Shown here in pieces: positions 46,881 to 59,641 of a stretch of 64,000 nt of DNA. This DNA comes from Chenopodium formosanum (lineage: Eukaryota; Streptophyta; Magnoliopsida; Caryophyllales; Amaranthaceae): the NCBI GenBank assembly GCA_024500155.1, contig CM044872.1, positions 50,907,460 to 50,971,459 of the forward strand, read 5' to 3'. Numbering within the stretch: position 1 is the stretch's first letter; each line of letters begins with the position of its first letter. The translations under genes were made by a program, and so were the position numbers. The notes under the pieces are model-generated. The model worked only from the letters and a program-made list of their open reading frames with translations. It ran no database searches and was not told where the DNA came from.

Positions 46881-46991
46881 TTATTGTAGGATTCACATAA
46901 CATCCTGAAAAAGGCTCACACCACTTTAACACGTACCAGTCCTTTCTCTTGGCTTCTGTCACACTTGTAACATAGTACTTCGTATGATGTA

Positions 46992-47082
46992 CTACCTCCG
47001 TTAACATTTACTTGCAACTTTGGAATATTTTATGTCTCTCAAATAATACCCCAAAGTTGCAAGTAAATGTTAACGGAGGTAG
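46992..47082. mobile_element. 91 bp hairpin MITE, copy 2
   Basis: The ends CTACCTCCGTTAACATTTAC and the inverse GTAAATGTTAACGGAGGTAG are exactly complementary over 20 bp. TA flanks it at 46990-46991 and 47083-47084. It lies about 110 bp after the carboxypeptidase stop codon and so may be transcribed in its 3' untranslated region. Confidence 0.88.
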
Positions 47083-47084
47083 TA

Positions 47085-48026
47085 CTAGTAATTCATGCTT
47101 TGTAAAAAGCACTGAATACAGATTTGCCTCCAGAATCCATATATACCACGTCTTGGACATTCTAATGGTCGTTGATTGATGTATCAGTATATTGTGAAGT
47201 TTCTGGAGACTTTGTCAAGAATTGTTTGTGATTAGTGATAATGTCATAAATGTACAAGCTTGTAAACAAGCATCTAATTACTTTTAACATATTGACAAAC
47301 TTTTTACTTTTTTAGTACCTGAATACAAGTTTATGCTAAATGCTCTATTGAAAGTCTGGTGGGCCAAGCCTTTATTTTAAAACCAAAGACTCTTCTTTAC
47401 TCTGAAGCCTGAAAGACCTAATGACCTATAGTTCTACTACATCAGATTTCAACTAAATTCGTTTTGCATAAAGTGATTGTATCTATACAATGAAAGTCCA
47501 CCGAATCTAAAGATTTAGGAGTAGAGTAGTTGGTAGATTTAGGAGTAGAGAGTAGCTGCCGATTAATAGTGGTATGATTTAGCTGTCAAAATAACGGTTG
47601 ATGGTATGAATGTTCGAAAATTCTATAGTAAATGACGCGTACCGCAATATACCACTAAAGCAACGTACTTACGTACCGCAATGTACCTTTAATAAATTTA
47701 ATTAAATATATTATTTATTTATTTTTTGCATTTTTTAAACACAAGATGGTGAATTGCGTTATTGCTTTAATTAATGGTTTAAGAATCAAATCTTTGTGCT
47801 CACCATATTTTTAAAATAAAAAAAGTACATAACATTGCACGTCATGTACTCTAGACTCTCCTAACAAAATTAGTTATTGAAATATTAAACTATAATAAAA
47901 TCCATACAATTGTTTAAAAAGTAATCAAAATTTCGCTACCTTTAAAAACAAATATTCTTAACTTTTTTTTTCCTGATAGTGTTTTATTTTGTTCAAAACG
48001 TTTATCACTATTTTAAACGTTGCCAC
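47085..48026. other. Intergenic DNA, no gene recognised
   Basis: It follows the carboxypeptidase gene. No open frame or element with clear ends is visible. Confidence 0.5.
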
Positions 48027-48034
48027 CGTATAGG

Positions 48035-48673
48035 TAGGGATGTCAGTGGGGACGGGTCTACTTGACTCGCCCCAGTGGGGTGGGGATGGGTCTTGGTTTG
48101 GCGGGTGGTGGGACGGGGATGGGGATAAAAACCATACCCGCCATGGGTGATGGAGCGGGGGTGGATTTTAGGTTGTACCTGCCTCATCCCCACTTCATAC
48201 CCGTCCCGCCCCATCCCCAATTCATACCCACCACGCCCCACCCGCCCAACTTCGTACTCGCTCTATACCCATATCCATATATATTATTACATATAAATAT
48301 ATACTTTTTATTTAATATTTTAAATATAAATTAAGTAAAATAATGTAGTAAAAGTATAATACTTTGTAACTTAACAAAAAAATGTGTAACTTAACAATTA
48401 TTTTTTTAATCATTATGATGTAATATAGTTGTATTTGGAAAATTGGAAGGTAGGGATTAGGCGGAGATGGATATCCAAGTGGGTGGTGGGCGCGGGGATG
48501 GTTTTGGGATTGTACTCGCCGGGGCGGAGATGAGGGTGAATTTTGGACCCGTCGCGGGGATGGGAGTAGGGAAGGGGATTAGAATGTTAGCCGGGAATGG
48601 GGATGAGAATGTTAGCCGGGAATGGGGATGTAAAAGCCAACATCCGTCCCGTCCCACCCCATTGACATCCCTA
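48035..48673. mobile_element. hAT non-autonomous element (639 bp)
   Basis: The ends are TAGGGATGTCAGTGGGGACG and the inverse CCCATTGACATCCCTA. The 8-mers CGTATAGG (48027-48034) and TGTATAGG (48674-48681) flank it and match at seven positions. An 8 bp duplication with TAGGGATG ends fits the hAT superfamily. GGGGATGGG and GGGCGGG motifs near both ends form GC-rich arms around an AT-rich centre. There is no transposase. Confidence 0.8.
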
Positions 48674-48681
48674 TGTATAGG

Positions 48682-49559
48682 GTGTTAGATGTATATGTCC
48701 CATACTCTCATAGTCTCATTAGTCCAATGTTTCTTGATCATATGCATTAAGATATTTTAAAAAGGCAATAAAAATGTAAAATGTCAATTAGTATCCCAAC
48801 TCTAAATCTCTAATCACTCATCTCCTCTCTCCTAAATAATACGGAGTAGCCTCAATTATTGAGATTTTTAAAATGACTTATTAAGGCAATTTCTTGCTTG
48901 ATTCCTTTAATTTTTTTGAATGATTTTATGTCGTCGTATCCTAATTTATTTACAAAAATTATATTTTGAATTGCACTTAAAAAAAAAAAATTATTTCTTA
49001 CGGAGTACATTTACTTGCATCAATATAAAATCTAAATTTGAAATTTGTTATGCATATGAGCTCACAATAAGCAAATTGATTTGTTATGATAACAAAGGAG
49101 TAAATTAAAATTCGAATTTCGTCAACTTTGAAATTTGAAATTTGAAATTTTTAGTTTTATTTAGCTCTAAGGTTGTAATAGCTCTTTTGTCAAAAAAAAA
49201 AAAAAATACAAAAAATATATGGAGAGAGAAAATAAAAAAAATAAAGAAGAGAAAAGGCAAATTCCAGATCACTCTCCATAAGTGTACAACAAAGTTTCCA
49301 AAACGAGCTTAATTAAATTCACAATACCTGGACATAAAATATAAAATAATCCTCTCTAATAATTACTCCATATTGTATAATTCAAGTCAACACTTTTTAA
49401 TTACCCACTAATCCCATTCAAATCATTTCAAAAATCAAATTATCCCACCACTAAACATGTTTACATGTTCCAAAAGGCGGGGGTTAAATAAAAATTAAAA
49501 AAAAATCCTCCTCTAATACGACGCCGTTTTCCCCTCTACCCTAAAACTAAACCCAAGAA
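48682..49559. other. Upstream region of the CRWN4-like gene
   Basis: An AT-rich promoter-side stretch without a clear TATA box. No gene or bounded element was found. Confidence 0.5.
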
Positions 49560-49709
49560 AAAGCAAAACCATTTTCTCTCCCTTCTTTGTTCAAAATCAT
49601 CATCTTCTTCAATAAAGTAAAGAAAAACACTCAGGAGAGAGAAAGTTCTAGAGAGAGAAACTGAAGTAGTATAGGAGAAGGAATCTTTTCTAGGGTTTGG
49701 AAATTTTCA
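49560..49709 (+). promoter_or_regulatory. Probable 5' leader of the CRWN4-like gene
   Basis: A CT-rich stretch (TTTCTCTCCCTTCTTTG) followed by a GA-rich one (GGAGAGAGAAAG, GAGAGAGAAAC) directly precedes the start codon. Such Y-patch and GA-rich leaders are common for broadly expressed, TATA-less plant genes. The transcription start is not defined. Confidence 0.45.
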
Positions 49710-52525
49710 ATGGCGAGTCCCCGGATTCCGGCGACTCCTTCGCCGGTGAATTTGAGGGCGATTACTATTACGCCGGGATCGAGGATTCTAGATGTTTCTT
49801 CTCCGGCGACTAATGGCCGGAATTCTGCTTTTTCCGATGAAGGGATCTGGAAGCGTCTTCGTGATTCTGGGTTTGATGAAGATTCTATTCGTCGTCGTGA
49901 TAAAGCTGCTCTTATCGCTTATATAGCCAAACTTGAAGCTGAGGTTTGCTACCTTTTTTCTATTATAATTAATTTTATGTTATTAATATTTTGTCGGTCC
50001 AATTTATTAATTTTTTGCTAAGTGCTAGTGTTAGTATTTGAATGTGCTTTAATTCTGACCTTTTTTTTCTTTTTTTTTTGTAATTTTTGGATCTGGGTTA
50101 TGTTATGTGTTATCAAATGTTTGGTAGGAAGTTCTGATTTTTAATTTAATTATTATTTACTCGTATTAATTGGTTGAGTAAATTTTGGTATGAGAATCTT
50201 GTTACTTGGGTTGCATGCCAACTTTATCAAATTGGACATTTTGAATATTTGTGTTTCATAGAACTTTAATGTGTTATCGAGTCCAATTTTCTTCCTCTAG
50301 ATTATTTCTGGGTTGGTGAGTTTGTGCAAGGTTTATGTTCGGGGTTATGTAGTTATTGTTGAGTGTATGCGGAATAACGAATTTTCGAGGTAGTACTGAC
50401 CGAGCCATTCCCATTCTTTTAAATTACTTACTCTGTCCCTATATGTAGGTTGCATTGATTGAAAGCCATTTTTATGAAATTTATAGGAATTTCATAATTA
50501 TCCTTTTTTTTTTGGGTGTCTTTACCTTGCCACAAGTTAGACTTAACAAACTAACTAATATTAGAAAGTGGAATATTAATTTGTAACTATCTAAATGAAA
50601 ATTGTGGTCTATTACTTCATTACTTGTAGGGAGGGAATATTTTATTTGAAAAACTATAAAGAAAATTAGATATTACTAATTTCCAATGAAGTCATTTATT
50701 AAAAGATTTGACTAGTTAGTAGTTATGCAGCGACATTTGTTTAAATACTAGTAGCATGACTGAAGATAAATATGGAGAATGTGTTTAGGAGGGAATTTTA
50801 GGACAGTAACTATGTTTATTGGCTCGTATTCTTTTTCTTGAGAATTTGAATTTGTTACACTTGAGTTATTGAGAGGGGACCTAGCGAGATAGAACAGGAG
50901 GGAGTAGTTATCCCATATATCATGAAGCGTAGGCAACATGATCGGCTGTCAACTCCAATGATCCAATCTATGATGTTCTGAGTTTGAGTTGAAAACGCTA
51001 TAATTTCAATGTACTAATTTTTTACCATTGTACCTATTGAGGGAAATCATAATTTACACTCTGGTTCCAAGTCAAAGGCTTAATCGCAATATAGAGGTAA
51101 TAACTTGACGAAGAAATTCCTCCTGTTCATTGAAGACTAGAACCATATCTGTGATAAAGGATTGAAAGAGAAATCAATTTAATCAGAGCTTCAAAATAGT
51201 AAAGTTGATAAACTGGCGAAGCTGATCAGAGGAATATAGGGCATGTTTAGAAGATGACAGCTATTTAAGGAACAGGAAACTTATGTGGCTGGTGGTGTGT
51301 TCTGTTAAATTTCTATTTTATTTTATATGTTTAGAAGGCCTGATATGAGCAACTCCATTTAGGTTTATGAGCTTCAACACAACATGGGCCTTCTTATTTT
51401 GGAAAAGAAGGATTATGCTTCTAAGCATGACGAAGTTAGATTATCTGCGGATTCAGCTGAAGTAAATCATATGCGCAATCAAGCTGCATTATCATCGGCT
51501 TTAGCTGAAGCAAAGAGGCGAGAAGATAACCTCAAGAAGGCCTTGGGAGTGGAAAAGGAATGCGTGGCAAATGTAAGTTTGTCACTTCTATTGTTTTCCT
51601 GTTATTCTGGATATACTAATTCACATGCTAAAAAGGCTCTATCATCCTCCCTGCAGATTGAAAAAGCCTTGCATGAAATGCGCACTGAATGTGCTGAAGT
51701 GAAGGTTGCAGCAGAGAGTAAAACTGCTGAAGCTCACAGTATGTTTGAAGATGCTCAGAGAAAGTATGCTGAGGCTGAGGCAAAGCTACACTCTGCTGAA
51801 TCTTTGCGAGATGAAGCAAGGCGTAGTGAACGAGCTGCAGTAAGAAAACTTCTGGAGGTTGAATCTCGTGAAGATGATCTTCGCCGTAGAATGGCAGCTT
51901 TTAAATCCGAGTAAGGCCTTTTGTTTTTAAAAAAATTTATTACCATTTTGCTTATAAGTATTCCTCCACAAATTTACCGTCTTCCCTAAATTCATTTCGG
52001 TTCCGCATTATGAATTTCTGTAGTCTAGTATTTGGAAAGGAAAGTCATTCAACTTGAAGTAATGTTTGAGAGTATACCTAGTTCTGTATGTGAGGATCTG
52101 TCCCAGGTCAGTGCTTTTTCTGAATGAAAACATTCTGCCATCACCAGTCCTCCTATCATCATCATCATAATAAAATGCGTTACTTAAAGTCTTGTATCTC
52201 CTAATTACTTTTTAATCACTTAAAACTAGTGGAGTTTACCTTTAGGAAAATCCAGCGATATTATCTACCTTCTTCATTTTTACTTAATTGTCTTGGTTTC
52301 AAATTTAGTATTAAATCAGGTTGGCTGCATTTATGGTTCGTTTATATTCTGTACATTAATGCACAATTCAACTACTATTTGTTGCAACTTGCAACAGATG
52401 TTAATATAGAGAGAATACTAAAATAGTAACATTAAATGTAAAACTGTTAAGAAAAGTATATTGTTGGTTCTTGTTTTATGCTAAGTAGGCCTTGAGGTTC
52501 AGAGCTTTTTTTCGTGCTAGTATAG

Positions 52526-52574
<49 letters not shown>

Positions 52575-55500
52575 TGATATGTTTTGTTGGTTTATGAACT
52601 GCCTTAAAGGAGCTCCTCTTTTTAAAGGGTGTTCATGATCTTGTCTCCTTTACCTTTTTTTTTTGAGAGTGTGGCTGGTGTAGGTTTGGGATATACGCTT
52701 TTTCCCATACTTTGCCAGCCTTGGCTCTAAACTTTGTTTAAGGAAAAAAAAAAAGTGTATTACCTGCAATGTACTTCGTAGGTACGAGTTAGCTCTTATT
52801 CATATCTATAGGGAGTAGCTCATCTTTTAAGCTGTCTTTTGTGGAGAAGCAACTGAAAGTTCTGTCATGTTTCTATGCTAGTTGTGATGCCAAGGAGAAA
52901 GAAATTATGCATGAAAGGCAATCACTGGTGGAGAGGCAGAAAGTTTTAAGTGAATCACAGAATAAGCTGCTTGATGGTCAAGCTTTGCTAAATCAGAGGG
53001 AAGCTGATATCCTTGGTAGGTCCCAAGCACTGAGAAGGACTGAGAAAGAGCTGGAGGATCAGAAAGAGAATATTGCTGCTGAATGGAAGAAATTAATGGA
53101 GCAAAAGTCCAGTTTGGAGCTAAATGCAGTTTCCCTTTCTGAACGAGAGAAGGTCATTGCATCTTTTTGACTGATTGCCTTGTTGTATATGTTTAATTAT
53201 ACTTGTATTACTGATTTAATGGGCTATATGTTATTCATAGTTTTCTGTGCTTGCAGGCTGTCATTGAAAAGGAGTTATTTTTAAACAAGACAGAGCAAGA
53301 TATGCTTATTTCACTAGAAAACCTTGCAAGCAAGGAACAGGTAATTTGCTGTCTTCCTATTGGTTTTGCTGTTGTTGAGATTAGTGTGTAAAATTCAACA
53401 GTGAGATGCATTTCATCTGATGAGGTTGGTATTTGTATCATGCAGATTGAAGTCCAAAAACTCATTGGTAAACAGGAGAATGATTTGAGACGAAGAAAGG
53501 AGGAATTTGAAGCAGAGTTGGTGGTGAAACAGAAACTGGCTGAAGAAGATATTGAGACAAAAAGGAGGGCCTGGGAGTTGCGCGAGTTGGATCTTAAGCA
53601 GCGGGAGGATATTATTTTAGAGAAGGAGCAAGATTTGGAGGTGCAAGCAAGGGTGATAGCTGATAAGGGTAAAGATTTAACGGAGAAGATAAGAGTTCTG
53701 GAAGAGAAGGAGAGTATTCTTCACTACTCTGAGAATGAGGTTGAGATAATGAAAAAATCTTTACTAAAAGAGAGGGAAGAGATTGATAATGCAAAGATTG
53801 ACCTTGAGAAGTCTCTGCTTGATTTAGAGGAGAAGAAAAATCATATAGCTGAGGCGGAAAAAAGGTTGGATCTCATGAAGAGTGAATCAAGTGAGCTTCT
53901 CATTTTAGAAACAAAACTGAAAGAGGAGATCGATTCAATCAGAGCTCAGAATCTGCAACTTGAGGCTGAAGCTGAGAGATTGAAGGTCGAGAAGGCAAAA
54001 TTCGAGACAGAGTGGGAGGTTATTGATGAAAAGAGGGAGGAACTGCGAAGGGAAGAAGAACGCATAGCTGGGGAGAGACTGGTGATCTCCAAGTTTCTCA
54101 AAGATGAACGTGATAGCCTAAATTTGGAGAAAGAGGCTTTGCGTGAGCAATATAAACGGGATCTAGAATCACTTTCTCTTGATCGAGAAGCATTCCGGAG
54201 CGAGAGTCAGCGAGAACGTTCTGAGTGGTTCACCAAATTTCAGCAAGAACGTGCAGATTTCTTGCTGGAGGTTGAATGTCGGAAGAGAGAATTGGAGGAT
54301 TGTATCAATAAAAGGCGTGGAGATATTGAAAGCTACTTAAAAGAGAAGGAGAGTGCCTTTGAAGAAGAGAAAAAGAGAGAGCTTCAGTATATTAGTTCTT
54401 TGAAGGAAGATCTGATTATGGAACAAGAACGTGTTGCTTTAGCGTTGAAGAAGCTTGAAGCTGAGAAGTTAGAAATCAAATTGGACCGCGAGCAGAGAGA
54501 CAAGGCTTGGGTAGAGCTACAGAGTCTGATTGAAGAGCTTCAGATGCAACGACTTAAACTAAAGGAGCAGAGGGAATTGCTGCATGCAGATAGGGAACAG
54601 ATATCTTCTCAGATGGAACAACTTAAGAAACTAGAGGATGTGAAAGTCGATAGTGATAGATTTATAGTGTCTCCCAGAAAGCAAATCTGTGCAGAGTCAA
54701 CCCCTGAAGTACGTTTACGCATTCCTTCTATGGAGCCAAATCAGAAAGTCATAGCTGTGGAAGATGGGCAAGATACTGGGGGTGATTCACCACCTAGCTC
54801 TACTGTTTCCTGGTTGAAAAAATGTGCTACGTTGATATTCAAACCTTCACCTGACCATGTTCCATTGAAGCACATGGAATCATCTTTGAACATGGGGTGT
54901 GAGGAAAGAAACTCAGGAATTTCGGCAAAAGAATTAATGAGCACTGATGACAAATCACAACAGGGAGTGCCTAGAGAAAGTGCAGACCAGACTCCTGGAA
55001 CTGCTTCAGAAGAGCCGAAAGTGATTCATGAAGTTCCTTCTGTGGATGAAGGTTTAACAGATCTGGAAGCAACAAAAGATGTGCATGAAAGCTCTGTCCC
55101 TCCTGCAGCAAGTGCTGGGCGAAAAAGAAGAGTTGATGACTCTGTTCCTGGAAATGATGCTGTGCTTTTGAATGATGAGAAAGCTAATAAGAAGAGGCGG
55201 CAGCATCTTTCTGATGCTCCTGACAGTAATCCTCATTGGTATATGCTCTTTGCCATTTTAGCTACTTTCCCGTTAAGGGAACAGAAATTTTCTTGTAATC
55301 CTACTTTATTTAGAGATTTTGTTTTTTAAATGATAGTTAGATGCTGATTATGTTATAAAATTTTGCCTTCTATGTATAGTATGGAATTCAAGCAACCAAG
55401 TGGTGTTAATGATCAATTCATCATCAGTTCGTCGACACAATGTACAAGTAAAGAGAATGAAGTTGATGAAGGTGAAAAAAATTCTGAAGTCTTCCCTGAA

Positions 55501-56087
55501 ATGACTGATTCTGGCAAATCTTATCATCAGGCCAAGCAAATTGACTGTGATAAATCTGTACTGGTAGAGAATGAAGCATTCAGGTGTGTCATTCAGAAGC
55601 AAACTGTGATACAGGAAGTCCTCATAATGGAGGATGTTGGAGAGGCAAAGAAGGTTCATGAGGTAACTTAAATTTAATTTGTGCAATTTGTGCTTATCAT
55701 TCATCACTTGAGCAGATAACTGCTTTTTGTGTTCGAGAAATTCACTGCGTATTTGACTATTTGGCATCTATCTGTAGTAGGTTTGAGACATTTGTCTGTA
55801 TAAAAAAAGCAATGCAATGCCTTCTATTTTCTGTTTCTAGTTGTATTTCTTTAGTGTGGACATTTTCACCTTGCTTTTTGCTACATTGCTTTGTTGGCTA
55901 TTGAAAAGTAAAACAGAGATAAAAAGTCACTAATTGCTTGATGGCTTTGGTGCCCTTTGTCGTGCAGGAGGAAGATGCTACTGAGATAACAGAGCTTGAG
56001 GAGGAGGATCCTTCAAATGCCAAATTAGATAGTTCAGAAATTGTTCCGGAGAGAAGAACACGGTCAAAGTCCAAGCAGAAATCATGA
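49710..56087 (+). CDS. CRWN4: CROWDED NUCLEI 4 / NMCP2-type nuclear lamina protein
   Basis: Eight exons join in frame: 49710-49943, 51363-51572, 51657-51910, 52882-53152, 53257-53340, 53446-55238, 55380-55662 and 55968-56087. They give 1082 residues. A short head of SP and TP motifs is followed by IWKRLRDSGFDEDSIRRRDK and AALIAYIAKLEAE. These resemble the CRWN4/NMCP2 branch rather than CRWN1-3. Residues about 65-770 are almost continuous coiled coil, most of it in exon 6. The tail has SWLKKCATLIFKPSP near 806-820, basic nuclear-import clusters (GRKRRVD near 909, KKRR near 933), an acidic stretch and a basic end. The family builds the plant lamina and controls nuclear size and shape. The gene looks intact; the paralogue call rests on the N-terminus. 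Confidence 0.92.
52524..52573. repeat. (GT)n plus long poly-T in intron 3
   Basis: Eight or so GT units run into more than 30 T residues within intron 3 of the CRWN4-like gene. The tract is prone to length variation. Confidence 0.9.
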
Positions 56088-56894
56088 ACAGTTGGTTCTA
56101 TCAACTGCTCCTGTGGTTATGCTCAAGTCTTCTGTGTTCTGGTTGTTGGCATTTACATGCACAGTACGTGTCTTTTCTTTTCTGGTTCAAATAACTTTTC
56201 CCTTTGTGTGTACATAGTACAAGGTATGATTTTACTCTCTGTTATATATCTATTAAATTACAATTTTCATTGACAGGTTTTAATTTGGAGCATGCTCAAT
56301 CTAAGGGGTTGGGTGAGCTCTTTTGACCTAGGTCTGCGGTAATCTCGCTTGTGAGTTGACATATACATGTAAATGACTTAGATAATAGTGTGATTCAGGG
56401 TGTATTTAGTAGATTCTTGATATGATGTCTCGTATAGAGTGTTGGGACTTGTGTTACCATGTGATTGGCAGCGTTGTTCTACCAATCGATTGTCAGCGTT
56501 TGTGCTGGTGTAGTGGTGTGTAACAGGGAGCTTTTTTTTGCTGCCCTGCGGCTATGTTAGCTTCGGAATATATTATTGGTTTTGGAAAGGTTCACAACTA
56601 ACGGATCATTTTGAAAGTTTACTAAATGGGTAATTTCAATCAAAATCTTGAGATTTTATGACATCTTCAATTCTTTGATGTCATTGGTTCATTTTAGTGT
56701 AGATATCATAAATTTTCACCCTAGCTTACGTTTCCTTCCTGTATTTTGTTATCTGTTTTTGGCTGTCTTTAGTTTCTAATTTTTAAGACGATTGACAGTT
56801 GCTGTATCACTACAAGTCTACAACCGTATACTGTCTGAGAATTCAAAAGCAAAACCAGAGTTGCTATTTGTAACACTTGCCTAGTACTGAGCTA
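56088..56894 (+). other. 3' untranslated and downstream region of the CRWN4-like gene
   Basis: TG-rich sequence after the stop codon, probably the 3' untranslated region, which may contain a further intron (GTACGTG near 56164 and TTGACAG near 56276). No other gene is visible up to the hAT element. Confidence 0.4.
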
Positions 56895-56902
56895 TACTAC
56901 GT

Positions 56903-57944
56903 TAGACTTGGCAATTTTGACCTAAACCCGATGACCCGACTCATGACCCGAAATCGACCCGAAAATAGTGACCCGAAATTGACCCAAAACTCGACCCATA
57001 CCCGACCCGAAGTGGAATTGATCTGACCTTAACCCGAAACCCAAAATGACCCGATCCAAAACGACCCGACCCGAGATGACCCAATCCGAAGTTGACCCGA
57101 GACTCGAACTTGACCCGAGACCCAAAGTGACCCGACCTTTAACTTGAATTAATTGATCCAAATAGACTCGAAACCCAAAGTGACTCGAACCAAAATTATC
57201 TTATACCTTAAATGACCAGAATCTATAAACCAAAATAGAAAAAAACCGCAATCAAACTGACTTAATTTTTTTTTATTAATTTGTAATGTGTAACAGTGTA
57301 AGTAATTTACATATTTTGAGCATTACTTTTCTCGATTTCTTCATCCTTTTATCTCTATAAGTTATTAAAAAATCGTAAAAAGATTGAAATTTAACGACTA
57401 TTCTACGGAGTTTGTCCATAAGATTAAAAAAATTAACTAAAGCTCAAAATAAAAGTCACAATTCTCACAAGTCTATAAAAATAAATAGTACAATAATAAT
57501 GCGTACATGGCATAATGTTCAATACCAAATCAAATTACAAAATAATCTAAAGTCAAACAATTAGTGTATTCTATGAAAAAAGTGGCCTTAATAAATATAG
57601 TGAGTTTCTCGTCAAAAAATATATAAATATATACTACGTATATAGAGTTGAATTTAACCCAATGCATCGACCCGAATATGACCCGACCCGAAGTTGACCC
57701 GAAAATTGGACTCGAAGATTGACTCGACTCGAATTGACTCGACCTGAAAATTGACCCGACCGGAACTGACCCGACCCAAACCCGAACTTGACCTGAAATG
57801 TTAACCCGAAACCCGACCCGACCCGATTATCAGTTGACCTGAAATCAACCCGAAACTCGAAATGACCCGACCCGACCCGAACTTGACCCGATAACTTTTT
57901 GACCCGAACTTGACCCGACCCGAATGACCCATTTGCCAGGTCTA
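56903..57944. mobile_element. hAT non-autonomous element rich in GACCCGA (1.04 kb)
   Basis: The ends are TAGACTTGGCAA and the inverse TTGCCAGGTCTA. The exact 8 bp duplication TACTACGT is at 56895-56902 and 57945-57952. TAG(A/G)CYTGGC ends and an 8 bp duplication define hAT. Dense copies of GACCCGA in one orientation fill 56925-57130 and 57660-57930, around an AT-rich centre. No transposase is present. Open frames on the minus strand merely read through the heptamer repeats. Confidence 0.9.
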
Positions 57945-57952
57945 TACTACGT

Positions 57953-58674
57953 GCAGTGGCCAATGAAAATAAATGTCAACACTAAATATTTTACGTGTAA
58001 TTGATTGGATTGATTTGTCAATGCCAGCTCGTATGGAAGGAAGGAATACAGAAAGGAATAGGAGAGGTGGTGTAAATACTATTTCCGTTAAATGTTAAAT
58101 GTTATGTGCAATTTTGGGGTATTATTTGTGAGATATAAAATATTTCAAAGTTGCACATGATATTTAACGAAGGTGGTATAAATTTTGAAGTGGTGCTTAT
58201 GATGCGAGTTAGTTCACGTTTGGGTAATTTGACTCAACCTGCTAATGTTTTGAGTTCGAGTTGATTCCCGTTTATAGGGTTGAGTTTTGACTTTTGACTG
58301 AGTTGATCTCAGTCAAGTTTTGATATAGTAAATCTTGAGTAACTTGCAATTTATTCCATCTCAGTATTTTTTATTTTTTAAATGGTGAGGAGAAGGGCTT
58401 ACTAGGCTGGAATCTCTTATAAGTCCTTTTGGCTTGGGTTAAGTAGCGAGTTATAACACTTTGGAAGTGGGGGGAAAGGCTAAGAGAATTCCCACCTCAA
58501 AGTACCTCTAGTGGGTTTGATCCCATAGCCTCATGGTTGTGAAATACAAACCTTGCTACTAGACTAAGCTATGCTTAGTATCCCATCTCTGTAACACCTT
58601 TGGAATAAATGATAATATTGTATTTAGCCGAGTGTTGTTGAGCATTGACTAAATTAGGGTTCGAATCAGACTAT
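57953..58674. other. Intergenic DNA, no gene recognised
   Basis: Apart from the hairpin MITE at 58079-58176 I see no gene or element with clear ends. Confidence 0.5.
58079..58176. mobile_element. Hairpin MITE, copy 3 (98 bp)
   Basis: The ends are CTATTTCCGTTAAATGTTAA and the inverse GATATTTAACGAAGGTGG, flanked by TA (58077-58078 and 58177-58178). It shares TATGTGCAATTTTGGGGTAT with the family seen at 10040 and 46992, but has more mismatches and is probably the oldest of the three. Confidence 0.7.
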
Positions 58675-59641
58675 TAAGAGCATCCCCATTAATGAGGAGA
58701 ATTTTGCTCATGAGCAAAAATGGTGAGCAAAATTGCAATAATAGCTTCCCCATCAATGAGCAAATGGAAAAATGCTCTTGAGCATAATTGATTTTGCTCA
58801 TCCTATGAGCAAAAATGAAGGTGAATAGTAAAATGGTGGGGCCCAGCAACTCTACAAACTGCCTTTTTTTTTTTGCTTTTGACACCCTCAAAACGACGCG
58901 TTTTGGGTTTGCCTTGTGAAGAGCAATCCCCAAAACGACGCGTTTTGAAGGGAGGAAAGCAAAAAAAAAATAAGTGCAGCGGCTGACAGGGGCGCGTCAG
59001 TCCAGCCAATGGGAAGCTGACACACGTCCCTGTCAGCTTGTTCCTCCAATCAGCAATTGTTACCGTTTTGCAACGGTAATTAATTTTAAACGGTAATTTG
59101 GCCGTTTAATAATAATAAAAAAAAAATCATCAACGGTTATAATTTTTTTTTCTCTACAAATAGAGATCCATTTTGACATATTTTGGTATAATTTCAAAAA
59201 TCACAAAAACACTCTATATTACTCTTAATCCCATTTCTAGTGAGATTTATTTTATATTTTCTAATATAAAGTTGAGAAAGGTTATTTTTTTTTTTGGTTT
59301 ATTATTTTTAATTAATATTTTTAGTACTCTAATATTTTTAAAAACGTTATTAATGATATTTTAAGTAGCAATGTTTTGTTTTACTTTAAAAATTCCAAAA
59401 AAACTCTTTATTATTTTTACTCCCAAGTCTAGTTAGATTAATTTTTCATTTTCTAATATAAAGTTCAAAATGGTTCTTATTTTATAGTTTAACTACTTTT
59501 TTCCTCAAAAAAACAAAAATATAGTTAATTACTTTTTGTAGTACTCAAATAATTTTTAAAACGTTATTAACGTTATTTTTATTTTAATTTCGGTGCGCCT
59601 CTTAAGTATTCATTATTGTTTTTAATTTATTATACAATTTA

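Noticed and set aside
55239..55329. Reading of the large CRWN4 exon beyond 55238
   Set aside because: The frame continues for about 30 codons, but a good donor at 55239 joins in frame to 55380, where acidic and charged tail sequence continues. Intron retention is possible but not the main form.
56922..57963. Minus-strand frames with repeated Arg-Val-Gly/Ser-Gly units
   Set aside because: They are translations of the GACCCGA heptamer array in a hAT element, not a protein gene.
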